NCBI GenBank assembly: GCA_016717265.1
Contig: JADKFX010000001.1
Span: forward strand, 2,740,501-2,804,500
DNA length: 64,000 nucleotides
DNA from: Saprospiraceae bacterium
GTDB lineage: Bacteria; Bacteroidota; Bacteroidia; Chitinophagales; Saprospiraceae
Direction of reading: 5' to 3'
The stretch's first letter is position 1; every line of letters starts with the position of its first letter. Of this stretch, positions 16,415 to 24,750 are shown piece after piece. A model generated the notes under the pieces. That model did not search any database and was not told where the DNA came from. It was given only the letters and a program-made list of their open reading frames with translations. The translations under genes and the position numbers were made by a program.

Positions 16415-18151
16415 ATGAAATCCATTAGGATCTTTCTATTTTTTTTTATTGTGACACATACTGTCTTCAATGTGCAAGCATTTAGTTTGGATACTGTTCC
16501 TCCCCCATCGGATTCATTTGAAGTTTCACTATTAGATCCAATGAGTCTAGAAGTTGAAATAGAATCTCATATTTCAAAACACGATTACCAGTCTGCTATA
16601 AGTTCAATTTTGACAGCAATTGAATATTTTAAGCATGAAAATGATCTTACAAAAGTTTATTATTATCGCTTTGCATTATCAAGATTGTATTTATATATTG
16701 GTTTAATTCAAAAGTCTATCAATACGCTTGAATTTTGTCATGTTTATTTCAAACAAGAGGAACGTGATTTGGATGTTGTCAGAAGCCAACATGCATTGGC
16801 TTATGCTTATAAGAAACTAGGAAACACGGATATGGCATTTTATTATTTAGGCCAATGTGAAAATAATAAAGCCGATAATTTTAATGAATTTTGTAAAAAT
16901 GAGCACATCTTAGTGGATGCATCTTTATTCCTTAGCAGAATAGCTTCTCCTTCAAAAATAAATAATGTTTTTAAATATGCGAAGTCCATTAGTAATATGG
17001 ACCTTCAAATTAAGGCGCTGGAGGTATTAGGCGATTACTACTTTCACTTTTCAAATTACAAACAAGCTGAAAAAGTATTTAAAAAAGCATTAGAAATTTC
17101 TGAACCTTTAAATTACTTTGATTATTGCAAGCAGTTTTCATTTAGGCTTTATGAATGCAACCATAATGTTGGCGATTATAAACAGTCATCTGAATATTTA
17201 TTAAAATTTGTTCATTATAATGATACTTTGAATCAAATTAAAAATTCAGAGTGGCTCCTTAAATTAATTGGTAAATATGATCAGAAAGAATTTCAAACAG
17301 AAAAAATTGATTTAGAAAAAAACAAACGCTTATTTGAATTAAAATCTAGAAGATCAAATTTTACATTATATAGTTTATTATTTAGTATTGGGGCAATTTT
17401 ATTGGCTGGCTATTTTGTAATTTTATTTTACCAGCAAAAATTGGAAACCAATAACATCATTCATGATCAAAGTGCCCAAATCAATAGCCAAAAAATCAAA
17501 GAGCTTGAAAACAATATTCAACTTCAGTCTATGCAATCTATGATAGATGGTCAAGAATCTGAAAGAGAACGTATTGCACAAGATCTCCACGATAGTCTGG
17601 GAGGTTTGTTATCTACTATCAAACTGCGTTTTGATAAATTGGTCCATGAACAAAAAATTACAGAACGTGAAGATTTCAATAAGTTGTATTATCTAATAGA
17701 TATTGCATGCGATGAAGTTCGAAGTATTTCTAACGACCTAAAACCAGGTTCCCTTGAAAAACTCGGTTTGATTGAAGCTATAAGAGATTTATTAAACCGA
17801 TATAAACTGGACCACGGTCCTAATATCATATTTCAATACTTCGGATTTGAAAAACCAGGTACTATTGAATCAAATACTGCTTTAAATATTTATAGAGTGA
17901 TTCAAGAATTAGTAAATAACTCAATTAAACATGCAAATTGCAAAGAAATCTTTGTTCAAATACGGAAGTCTGCTTATGAAATGACTATTTCTGTGGAAGA
18001 TGATGGAAATGGTTTTGACCCCGAAACTGTAAAAAAAGGAATGGGTCTTGAAAACATAAGAAGCCGCATTAATTATTTAAAAGGTGAATTCAATATAGAA
18101 TCGTCTGATAATCAAGGAACTCTATTTTTAGTTCAAATTCCAGTCCGATAA
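16415..18151 (+). CDS. sensor histidine kinase with periplasmic TPR-like region (HisKA_3 type)
   Basis: 578 residues: signal or anchor (1-24), a helical TPR-like sensor region (about 45-290; e.g. KLGNTDMAFYYLGQ, SNYKQAEKVFKKALEI), a membrane helix at 317-339, a coiled coil, the dimerisation domain ERERIAQDLHDSLGG with phospho-acceptor His392, and a HATPase domain (VIQELVNNSIKHA, DDGNGF, KGMGLENIRSRI). This is the NarX/DesK-like partner of the preceding NarL-type regulator, 11 bases upstream. The signal sensed is unknown. A hairpin terminator follows the stop at 18166-18209. Confidence 0.92.
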   Translation: MKSIRIFLFFFIVTHTVFNVQAFSLDTVPPPSDSFEVSLLDPMSLEVEIESHISKHDYQSAISSILTAIEYFKHENDLTKVYYYRFALSRLYLYIGLIQKSINTLEFCHVYFKQEERDLDVVRSQHALAYAYKKLGNTDMAFYYLGQCENNKADNFNEFCKNEHILVDASLFLSRIASPSKINNVFKYAKSISNMDLQIKALEVLGDYYFHFSNYKQAEKVFKKALEISEPLNYFDYCKQFSFRLYECNHNVGDYKQSSEYLLKFVHYNDTLNQIKNSEWLLKLIGKYDQKEFQTEKIDLEKNKRLFELKSRRSNFTLYSLLFSIGAILLAGYFVILFYQQKLETNNIIHDQSAQINSQKIKELENNIQLQSMQSMIDGQESERERIAQDLHDSLGGLLSTIKLRFDKLVHEQKITEREDFNKLYYLIDIACDEVRSISNDLKPGSLEKLGLIEAIRDLLNRYKLDHGPNIIFQYFGFEKPGTIESNTALNIYRVIQELVNNSIKHANCKEIFVQIRKSAYEMTISVEDDGNGFDPETVKKGMGLENIRSRINYLKGEFNIESSDNQGTLFLVQIPVR

Positions 18152-18165
18152 GCTTCAAAAATTTA

Positions 18166-18209
18166 ATCAGGGTTTACCCTGACCTTAATCAGGGTAAACC
18201 CTGATTTTT
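18166..18209 (+). terminator. intrinsic terminator of the two-component operon, built from two mutually inverted palindromes
   Basis: A 17-base arm (18166-18182) and its perfect complement (18189-18205) enclose a 6-base loop and are followed by five T (18205-18209), a classic Rho-independent terminator 14 bases after the kinase stop. Unusually, each arm is itself palindromic (CAGGG-TTTA-CCCTG and CAGGG-TAAA-CCCTG), so the DNA could also act as paired protein-binding sites. Confidence 0.75.
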
Positions 18210-18229
18210 AAAATTCAGGGTTTACCCTG
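18168..18229. repeat. three copies of the palindrome CAGGGTTTACCCTG
   Basis: Copies lie at 18168-18181 (TTTA centre), 18190-18203 (TAAA centre, i.e. inverted) and 18216-18229 (TTTA centre), with centre spacings of 22 and 26 bases, close to two and two and a half helix turns. All are exact over 14 bases, and copies extend to TCAGGG...CCCTGA(T). They sit between a NarL-type two-component operon and a possible non-coding RNA. They may be operators for the regulator; the first two also form the terminator. Confidence 0.7.
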
Positions 18230-18252
18230 ATGTGCAGCATTTCAAATCATCT

Positions 18253-18260
18253 GATCTTTG
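18253..18260 (+). promoter_or_regulatory. possible promoter of a non-coding RNA
   Basis: GATCTTTG matches TAnnTTTG at all but the first base. TGTG at 18231-18234, 18 bases upstream, is one base off the -33 TTTG. It lies just downstream of the third palindrome, so the palindromes would occupy the usual activator position. This is a weak match on its own. Confidence 0.35.
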
Positions 18261-18321
18261 TATCGAAGGAAACATTAAAACGTTAATGATTCTATAAGCT
18301 TGATTTGAATATTGAAAATGG

Positions 18322-18489
18322 AATCCAGAAAGAAAGACTATCGATCTTACAATTCTTAGGTTTGGTTATATTTTAAAACATGGGACTTACAGGGTTGGTT
18401 TAACGAAACCCTTTCTTCGCGCTTCGAGGTAATTCTTCACAGTTTGCTTTGATTTTATAAAAAATTGTGACGATAGTCTTTTCTGGATT
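18322..18489 (+). ncRNA. candidate structured RNA closed by a long imperfect stem
   Basis: AATCCAGAAA (18322-18331) pairs with 18480-18489, AGACTATCG (18335-18343) with 18471-18479, and TTACAATT (18347-18354) with 18463-18470 (one G-U). This gives 27 pairs with only two 3-base bulges on the 5' side. The enclosed 108 bases hold a smaller hairpin (AGGGTT 18391-18396 with AACCCT 18407-18412). No convincing frame runs through it. A strong plus-strand terminator follows at 18557-18592. The shape, a long closing stem with an open centre, recalls 6S RNA, but I cannot confirm a family. A short inverted-repeat element is the alternative. Confidence 0.45.
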
Positions 18490-18556
18490 GTATTAATTTA
18501 CGCTATGTATTGTTAAATTATAAAGTTTTGATTTAGAATTTTCGGACTTGTACACC

Positions 18557-18592
18557 AAAGGCTTTTGAACGTTTGTTCCAAAGCCTTTTTTT
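18557..18592 (+). terminator. strong intrinsic terminator (plus strand)
   Basis: Arms 18557-18570 and 18575-18588 pair over 14 bases with one mismatch around a GTTT loop, followed directly by a run of seven T (18586-18592). The T run exists only on the plus strand, so it ends a rightward transcript. The two-component operon already has its own terminator 350 bases earlier, which supports a separate transcript in between. It abuts the stop of the convergent ABC-F gene. Confidence 0.8.
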
Positions 18593-20477
18593 ATAATTTA
18601 GCTACAGCAATTTCCCATTCTTTAGTACATACTTCTAATCTGAGTTTATTTTCGTTGTATTTTTTTATTAAGGATTCATGCTCAGGCTTAAGAAAAAAAT
18701 CAGAATTACTCATCATTTCCTCAGTTTTTAAAATATTTTCCTCCAATTTCAAAATTTCCTTCTCCAGATTTTGGCTTAAACGTTGTAATTTTTTACGTTC
18801 ATTATAATCTAATTCAACAATAGCGTCGTGACTTTGCGATTTCTGAGTATTTTTCAAATCATAAATAGTAGCTGATTCCGTTTTCTCGAGATAATATTCA
18901 ATATCACCTTCAAATATTTTTATACCATGATCTTCAAATAAGATAGTCTTATCGGCAAGTCCTTTTAAAAAATCCCGGTCATGTGATACCAATAAAATAG
19001 TACCACTATAATGTAATAAAGCTTCTTTCAAGCGTTCTTTAGAAGGTAAATCCAAATGATGCGTTGGCTCATCTAAAATTAATAAATTATGCTCATTTAC
19101 AATTAAGTTCGCTAAACGAATGCGCGCTTTCTCACCACCAGATAATACGGATATTTTCTTTTCAACATCTTCACCAGAAAAACCGAGTCCTCCTAGTACT
19201 TTCCGCACCATACTTCGCATTTCAGCAATAGAAGCAGATTCAACAGCTTCTAATGCCGTTTGATTTTCCAAAAATACTTCTCCATGTTCTTGCGCATAAT
19301 ATCCTATTTTAATCTGATGTCCTAATTCTATGGTGCCTTCACTAGGTGCTAATTGACCACAGATCATTTTAACCAAGGTGCTTTTACCATTTCCGTTAGC
19401 TCCTATAAAACTTATCTTAGAACCTCGTTCTACAAAAAGATTCACATCTTTTAGCACTCTTTTATGACCAAAACTCTTACCGGCATGTTGTATTTCCAAT
19501 ACTTTATTTCCACCTTGGTGAGATGGTTTAAATCGAAGTTTAATAGTAGATTGTTCCTCTTCTGGTAAATCCTTTACATCCATTCTACCAAGTTCTGTTA
19601 TTAGAGATTGTGCAAAGGATGCTTTACTTGCTTTATAACGAAATTTTTCAATTAAATTTTCCTTGTGTTGGATGATTCTTTGTTGAGCATTATATTCATT
19701 TAACTCAATGGCCTTTCGCTCCGCTCGATATATTTTGTAGGTGCTATAATTTCCTTTAAAATCATATATTTTGCCACGATCAATTTCAATAATTCGTTTT
19801 GCTATATTATCCAGAAACATTAAGTCATGCGATATCAATATCACAGTTCCTTCGTATTCTTTCAAATATTTTTCAAGCCATCTTAGGGAAACAATATCCA
19901 AGTGATTATTAGGCTCATCCAGTAATAAAGTATCTGGCTTCGAAATCAAGAGCTTAGCAAGCTCTACTCTCATTCTCCAACCACCACTAAATTCAGATAA
20001 TCGTCTATTAAAGTCTTCTTCTTTAAATCCAAGTCCAATTAAAATTTTCTCAATCTTACCATCTAATTTATCTATTTCCAAAAACTCTAAACGGATTCTT
20101 ATTTCTTCCATTTGATGAACTATATCTAAAATTTCATCATCACTTCCTTCACCAAGAATCAGTCGTTGTTCTAATTCATCATAATTTTCTTGCATTTTTT
20201 GAGCTTCTTCCAAAGATTTCCGAACCTCCTCAAAAACGGAGTTGCCTTGATCAGGTGGCAATTCTTGTTTTAATAAACCTAAAGTGTTTTGACCTTGAAT
20301 ATCAATGATACCCTGATCAGGTTTTAGTTCTTTTTGTATTAACTTAAATAAGGTAGATTTACCAGAACCATTTCGACCCGCAATTGCCAATTTCTCGCCA
20401 TCTGAAATGGTAAATGAAATTTGATCGAATAAAACACGCTCGCCAAAAAATAAACTTACATTTTGAAATCTAATCAC
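18591..20477 (-). CDS. ABC-F family ATP-binding protein
   Basis: 628 residues with two ABC ATPase domains in one chain and no membrane segment. Visible are Walker A GRNGSGKST and GANGNGKST, signatures LSEFSGGWRMR and ISVLSGGEKAR, and Walker B LLLDEPNNHLD and LILDEPTHHLD. These are joined by the ABC-F linker and followed by a C-terminal coiled coil (NERKKLQRLSQNLEKEILKLEE). ABC-F proteins act on the ribosome (translation factors such as EttA/Uup, or antibiotic protection); this Uup/YheS-like length favours a housekeeping role. Its start is GTG at 20477, 10 bases after yqgE. It is the last gene of the folE-fabD-yqgE operon. Confidence 0.9.
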   Translation of the reverse strand: MIRFQNVSLFFGERVLFDQISFTISDGEKLAIAGRNGSGKSTLFKLIQKELKPDQGIIDIQGQNTLGLLKQELPPDQGNSVFEEVRKSLEEAQKMQENYDELEQRLILGEGSDDEILDIVHQMEEIRIRLEFLEIDKLDGKIEKILIGLGFKEEDFNRRLSEFSGGWRMRVELAKLLISKPDTLLLDEPNNHLDIVSLRWLEKYLKEYEGTVILISHDLMFLDNIAKRIIEIDRGKIYDFKGNYSTYKIYRAERKAIELNEYNAQQRIIQHKENLIEKFRYKASKASFAQSLITELGRMDVKDLPEEEQSTIKLRFKPSHQGGNKVLEIQHAGKSFGHKRVLKDVNLFVERGSKISFIGANGNGKSTLVKMICGQLAPSEGTIELGHQIKIGYYAQEHGEVFLENQTALEAVESASIAEMRSMVRKVLGGLGFSGEDVEKKISVLSGGEKARIRLANLIVNEHNLLILDEPTHHLDLPSKERLKEALLHYSGTILLVSHDRDFLKGLADKTILFEDHGIKIFEGDIEYYLEKTESATIYDLKNTQKSQSHDAIVELDYNERKKLQRLSQNLEKEILKLEENILKTEEMMSNSDFFLKPEHESLIKKYNENKLRLEVCTKEWEIAVAKL

Positions 20478-20487
20478 AATACCTTAT

Positions 20488-21048
20488 TTAATTCAATAAT
20501 TCATCTCCTCCAAGCTCTCCAATGGCACTGTAATGATATCCTTTTTGGTCAAGAATTTCTTTCCACAAAGATTCTGAATTTGATTTAAAAATAAAATTTG
20601 GGTCCATATCACCAATGATCCAAGAAGGATCCTTCATTTCTTCCTCCAATTGTCCAGTACTCCATCCACTATATCCAATATAAAATCGAATATTATGAGG
20701 TTGAATTAATTTACAATCAATTAATATTCTTAGTTTTTCATAATTGCCACTCCAAAAAACACCATCACTAATTTTAATTGAATCTTCTAATAATTCTCCG
20801 GTGTTATGAATAAAATACATTGATTCCATATCTACAGGACCACCATAATGAACATTCCCTTCAAAATCCCCAAAGTCTGTTGTGATTTCTGATAATTTTA
20901 AATTGGTTTTCCGATTTAGTATAAAACCAACAGTTCCTTCATTAATATGATGATCTGCCAATAAAACCACAGCTCTTTTAAAATGAGGATCTGTCATAAA
21001 TGGCTCCGCTATTAATACTTTTCCAGTCTCAATCTTTAAAACATCCAT
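20488..21048 (-). CDS. YqgE/AlgH family protein
   Basis: 186 residues, full length for the family. Conserved blocks are LIAEPFMTDPHFKRAVVLL near the N-terminus, GFILNRKT, VHYGGPVDMESMYFIH and IGYSGWSTGQLEEEM. The biochemical function of YqgE/AlgH is not known, although it was once proposed as an alginate regulator. It lies 13 bases after fabD and 10 bases before the ABC-F gene in the same operon. It is a well-conserved single-domain cytosolic protein. Confidence 0.9.
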   Translation of the reverse strand: MDVLKIETGKVLIAEPFMTDPHFKRAVVLLADHHINEGTVGFILNRKTNLKLSEITTDFGDFEGNVHYGGPVDMESMYFIHNTGELLEDSIKISDGVFWSGNYEKLRILIDCKLIQPHNIRFYIGYSGWSTGQLEEEMKDPSWIIGDMDPNFIFKSNSESLWKEILDQKGYHYSAIGELGGDELLN

Positions 21049-21061
21049 CGCTCTAATTAAT

Positions 21062-21949
21062 TTATAAACTGGAAACCGGTATTTCGCGGTTAATTCGCTT
21101 TAGAAAGCCACTTAAAACCGTTCCATTTCCACCTACTTCATAAAAGTTATGAAAGCCATCTAATATCATATGTTGAATGGTTTGAGTCCATTTTACGGGC
21201 GCTGTCAATTGTTTTATTAAATTTTCCTTTATAATCCGAGAATCTGTTTGACATTGAGCATCCACATTTTGATAAATAGGACACTTCGCTTCACTAAAAT
21301 TAGTTTTTTCAATTGCCCTTTCTAATTCTTGTCGAGCTGGCTCCATTAAATTTGAATGAAAGGCACCACCTACAGATAATACAATAAACCGCTTTGCCCC
21401 AGCTTCTATCATTTTCGTTTCTGCCAATTCAATTCCTTTTAAACTTCCTGAAATTACTAACTGACCTGGACAATTGTAGTTCGCAGGGACAACCACTTCT
21501 TTGGTAATTTGCATGCAGATTTCTTCAATTTTAGTATCATCCAAACCCACAATTGCAGCCATTGTACCTGGATTTTGTTCACAGGCATGTTGCATCGCAT
21601 GTGCTCTGATATTTACCAATTCTAAAGCGGATTCAAAAGACAATACGTTAGAAGCTACCAACGCTGAAAATTCTCCCAAAGAATGTCCTGCCACAGCACC
21701 AAATTGAATTGCCGAACCTAATACCTTCGCTTTAATCACAGAATGCAAAAAAACGGAAGGCTGTGTAATTTTAGTAGCTTTTAAATCTTCATCACTTCCT
21801 TCAAACATGATTTCAGTAATATTAAAGCCTAATATTGAATTTGCTTGATCAAACAAGCTCCGGGCTTGTGTATTTGTTTCATATAAGTCTTTCCCCATTC
21901 CTTTAAATTGACTAGCCTGTCCGGGAAATATAAATGCGGTTGTTTGCAT
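21062..21949 (-). CDS. fabD: malonyl-CoA:ACP transacylase
   Basis: Transfers malonyl from CoA to acyl carrier protein to feed fatty acid elongation. The 295 residues show the N-terminal FPGQASQFKGMG, the nucleophile elbow GHSLGE with Ser90, the His of GGAFHSNLM and the C-terminal GNGTVLSGFLKRI. No other fab genes are adjacent; instead it sits 5 bases after folE and 13 bases before yqgE. Confidence 0.95.
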   Translation of the reverse strand: MQTTAFIFPGQASQFKGMGKDLYETNTQARSLFDQANSILGFNITEIMFEGSDEDLKATKITQPSVFLHSVIKAKVLGSAIQFGAVAGHSLGEFSALVASNVLSFESALELVNIRAHAMQHACEQNPGTMAAIVGLDDTKIEEICMQITKEVVVPANYNCPGQLVISGSLKGIELAETKMIEAGAKRFIVLSVGGAFHSNLMEPARQELERAIEKTNFSEAKCPIYQNVDAQCQTDSRIIKENLIKQLTAPVKWTQTIQHMILDGFHNFYEVGGNGTVLSGFLKRINREIPVSSL

Positions 21950-21954
21950 AAACG

Positions 21955-22527
21955 CTATATTGAATCTGATTGAATTAAATTTAAAAACTCAGTTCGTGTT
22001 TCTACTTTTCTAAAAATACCAGTAAACGCTGAAGTTTTTGTTATGGAGTTTTGTTTTTGAACCCCTCTCATCATCATACACATGTGTCTCGCTTCAATAA
22101 CAATTGCAGCTCCTAAAGGATTTAGAGTTTCTTGGATACAATCTAAAATCTCATGGGTTAATCGTTCTTGGACTTGTAATCTTCTTGAAAAAATATCGAC
22201 TACCCTTGGAATTTTACTTAAACCGACGATATAGCCATTCGGAATGTATGCAATATGTGCTTTTCCAAAAAACGGCAATAAATGATGTTCACATAAACTA
22301 TAAAGCTCAATGTCCTTAACGATAACCATTTCACTATAATCTTCCTTAAAAATCGCCGATTTTAAAGTTTCCTGTGCATTTTGGTGATAGCCTTGGGTGA
22401 AAAACTCAAACGCTTTCGCTGCCCGTTCAGGCGTTTTAGACAGACCTTCTCGGTTTGGTTCTTTCTCAACACTTTCTAAAAGGCTTCTATAATAATCTAT
22501 TAATTTGGTGTTTTTAAGTTCTTGCAC
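21955..22527 (-). CDS. folE: GTP cyclohydrolase I
   Basis: Converts GTP to 7,8-dihydroneopterin triphosphate, the first step of folate, biopterin or queuosine-type pathways. Visible are [18 protein letters not shown], the zinc site [20 protein letters not shown] (Cys and His), [10 protein letters not shown] and [12 protein letters not shown] (second Cys). The frame is open to 22653, but that start is a TTG whose codons overlap the divergent LytS promoter, and the extra 42 residues are unlike the family. A GTG at 22527 gives 190 residues, and a near-consensus GATTTTTG lies at 22557-22564. Exact start uncertain. It is the first gene of a four-gene operon. Confidence 0.88.
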   Translation of the reverse strand: MQELKNTKLIDYYRSLLESVEKEPNREGLSKTPERAAKAFEFFTQGYHQNAQETLKSAIFKEDYSEMVIVKDIELYSLCEHHLLPFFGKAHIAYIPNGYIVGLSKIPRVVDIFSRRLQVQERLTHEILDCIQETLNPLGAAIVIEARHMCMMMRGVQKQNSITKTSAFTGIFRKVETRTEFLNLIQSDSI

Positions 22528-22656
22528 AATTTGTCTTTTATGATTACGTAAACGGTCAAAAATCAGATAAGTTCTGTCAAATCTAAATTCCTTTTCATTT
22601 TGTCCATGGAAAAGCACATCAAATCGAAAAATATAAAAAATCAAGCTATACAAAGC

Positions 22657-22664
22657 TATTTTTG
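22657..22664 (+). promoter_or_regulatory. putative -7 promoter element of the LytS/LytTR operon
   Basis: TATTTTTG, a perfect TAnnTTTG, 11 bases before the ATG at 22676. It overlaps the longest possible folE frame and so argues against that longer start. Confidence 0.6.
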
Positions 22665-22675
22665 ATGAATATTTA

Positions 22676-23731
22676 ATGAGTTTTAATCATACTTTAATCG
22701 AAAGAGGTAAAACGACCCAATATTGGACACAATCTGTCTTTTGGTTTGTATTTATATGTTTGGGGATATATATTTACCCTCCACATCTTAATTTTTGGAA
22801 TTCGATTCTATGCTCTGCTGGAAATGCTCTATTCTATTTTATTTCCATAAATATCAATTTATACGTCTTATTGCCTAAATTCATGTTAAGGCAATCCATT
22901 TTAAGCTATCTCGCTTTATTAATAGCATTGGCACTTCTTTTAACGCCATTCATGACAATGTTCAATATTTGGATGTTATCCTATGAGCTAAAACCAAATC
23001 CTAATTCCTTAAGTTCTCCATATCATAACTTTATTAATCTAATAATACTAACGGCCCTTTCATCCTTAATACGAATACCGCTTGATTGGCTAAAAATGCA
23101 AGCAGAGAAAAACGAATTAGTCACCCGAAATATTGAAACGGAGTTGCAATCTTTAAAAAATCAAATCAATCCACATTTTTTATTTAATACACTCAATAAT
23201 CTATATGCACTGACTTTGAAAAAATCTGATTTAGCTCCAGAAGTGGTTTTGAAATTATCAGACATGATGCGTTATATGCTATACGAATGTAATGAGAAGG
23301 AAGTTTCAATGGAAAAAGAATTTCGATATATACAAAATTATATTGAATTAGAAAAACTGAGACATGCTACAAATTCAGGTATCAAACTTAATATAGATGA
23401 AGCTTTATATTCAAAATATATAGCTCCACTTTTATTAATTCCATTTATTGAAAATAGTTACAAACATGGATTTCATAACCGACTTGACAAAGCATATATT
23501 CATATAAATGCGAGCTTAGAAAATGAATATCTGGTATTTTCAGTAGTCAATTCAAAAGCAACTGTTTTGCCAAGTCAATTAAATCAGAAAAAGCAAGGAG
23601 GTGTTGGGCTTTCGAATGTAAGAAAAAGACTTGATTTAATTTATCCTTCGAATCATACACTTATAATTGATGATATGCCTGATTCGTATTCAGTACTTTT
23701 AAAACTTAAACTTAATAAATTAGAAAAATGA
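22676..23731 (+). CDS. LytS/YehU-type sensor histidine kinase
   Basis: 351 residues with four predicted membrane helices in the first 135 residues, then the His_kinase domain [20 protein letters not shown] with His167, and a HATPase-like region ([31 protein letters not shown]). These kinases pair with LytTR-domain regulators; the gene for one overlaps this stop by 4 bases (ATGA). There is no large extracytoplasmic domain, so the signal is probably membrane-borne. The target genes are not evident here. Confidence 0.92.
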   Translation: MSFNHTLIERGKTTQYWTQSVFWFVFICLGIYIYPPHLNFWNSILCSAGNALFYFISININLYVLLPKFMLRQSILSYLALLIALALLLTPFMTMFNIWMLSYELKPNPNSLSSPYHNFINLIILTALSSLIRIPLDWLKMQAEKNELVTRNIETELQSLKNQINPHFLFNTLNNLYALTLKKSDLAPEVVLKLSDMMRYMLYECNEKEVSMEKEFRYIQNYIELEKLRHATNSGIKLNIDEALYSKYIAPLLLIPFIENSYKHGFHNRLDKAYIHINASLENEYLVFSVVNSKATVLPSQLNQKKQGGVGLSNVRKRLDLIYPSNHTLIIDDMPDSYSVLLKLKLNKLEK

Positions 23732-24447
23732 TCAAGACTTTAATTATTGATGATGAACCCTTAGCCGTAGAAATTTTAGAAACTTATGTAAAGCAAATTA
23801 GCGGTTTAGAGTTAATTGGAACGTGCCACAATGCAATGGACGCAAACGCAATATTAAATACGCAAGAAGTTGATTTAATATTAATAGATATTCAAATGCC
23901 CCAAATGTCAGGAATTGAGCTAATCAAGAGTCTACGGCATCCACCAAAAGTAATTTTTACAACAGCCTATCCAGAATTTGCAATTCAAGGTTTCGAATTA
24001 GATGCTATTGATTATCTCTTAAAACCAATTGACTTCAATCGCTTCTTAAAAGCTGTAAATAAAGTATTCCAAGGAGCATTCAATACAGATAAATCAAAAG
24101 AGACTTTTAATTCAACACAGGATTTTATATTTGTAAAGGCTGACAAAAAATTAATTAAATTAAATTACGAAGATATTTTATTCATTGAGGGTTTAAAAGA
24201 CTATGTAATCATATATACAGATCAAACCAGGATTGTTACACTTCAGACTATGAAATCGCTTGAGGACAAATTACCGGAGCACTTTTTCGTGCGGGTACAC
24301 CGGTCCTATATAGTCAATGTGCATAAAATTAATTCAATTCATTCGGATGATATAGAAATCATTTTGAAAAATCAAAGTAAACTAATACCAATTGGAAATA
24401 ACTATTCTGAAAATATTAATAAGATAATAAGTGCAAAACGTATTTAG
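23728..24447 (+). CDS. LytTR family response regulator
   Basis: 239 residues: a receiver domain (IIDDEPLAVEIL, Asp54 in LILIDIQMPQMSG, Lys in YLLKPIDF) and a C-terminal LytTR DNA-binding domain (about 135-237; FIFVKADKKLIKLNYEDILFIEG in part, HFFVRVHRSYIVNVHKI). It overlaps the kinase gene by 4 bases, so the two proteins are made together. It is a Bacteroidota-typical LytS/LytR pair. A bidirectional terminator hairpin is found 236 bases downstream. Confidence 0.93.
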   Translation: MIKTLIIDDEPLAVEILETYVKQISGLELIGTCHNAMDANAILNTQEVDLILIDIQMPQMSGIELIKSLRHPPKVIFTTAYPEFAIQGFELDAIDYLLKPIDFNRFLKAVNKVFQGAFNTDKSKETFNSTQDFIFVKADKKLIKLNYEDILFIEGLKDYVIIYTDQTRIVTLQTMKSLEDKLPEHFFVRVHRSYIVNVHKINSIHSDDIEIILKNQSKLIPIGNNYSENINKIISAKRI

Positions 24448-24682
24448 ATTTTAGGATTAATATTTAGTATCTCTTAGATTCCATTCATGATCTAATCAAA
24501 TAGGTAGCTTGCGGCTACTTAATAAAGACACAAATATTTCAATTCATCACTCGCTTAAATTACAGTTGTGACTCAATTATTTGTATTTTGAATAGTACCT
24601 GTATACAATAACCAGAGCATATATAGATTTAAATTATTAAAAGCTTTCTCTACTAATTTGAATGTACTTCTATAAAATAAAC
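24448..24682. other. non-coding stretch after the LytTR gene
   Basis: No convincing frame or known RNA is visible. There is a weak hairpin (GTAGC/GCTAC around 24507-24520) without a T run. The stretch ends in the terminator at 24683-24701. It is probably a long 3' untranslated region. Confidence 0.4.
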
Positions 24683-24701
24683 AAGCCCCTTGTGGGGGCT
24701 T
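24683..24701. terminator. bidirectional terminator between convergent genes
   Basis: AAGCCCC (24683-24689) and GGGGCTT (24695-24701) form a 7-pair GC-rich stem with a 5-base loop. T-rich tails follow on both strands (ATTTATT rightward; GTTTATTTT leftward). It serves the LytTR operon and the T9SS cargo gene ending at 24751. Confidence 0.75.
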
Positions 24702-24750
24702 ATTTATTCTAACAATTTTAGATTAAAACTGGTTATATAAAAAACAGGGA

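Noticed and set aside
18166..18231. Short CRISPR array
   Set aside because: Only three 14-base palindromes, alternating in orientation, with 8 and 12 base gaps that are not spacer-sized, and no cas genes.
18322..18489. MITE or other small transposable element
   Set aside because: Terminal inverted repeats exist, but no target-site duplication flanks them and a terminator follows; kept only as an alternative to the RNA reading until copies elsewhere are searched.
18230..18592. tmRNA, RNase P RNA or SRP RNA
   Set aside because: None of the conserved cores (tRNA-like ends and tag frame, P-RNA core, SRP GGAA tetraloop region) is visible.
18565..18807. 80-residue plus-strand frame over the end of the ABC-F gene
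   Set aside because: It starts inside the terminator hairpin and runs antisense to a clear coiled-coil coding region; a shadow frame.
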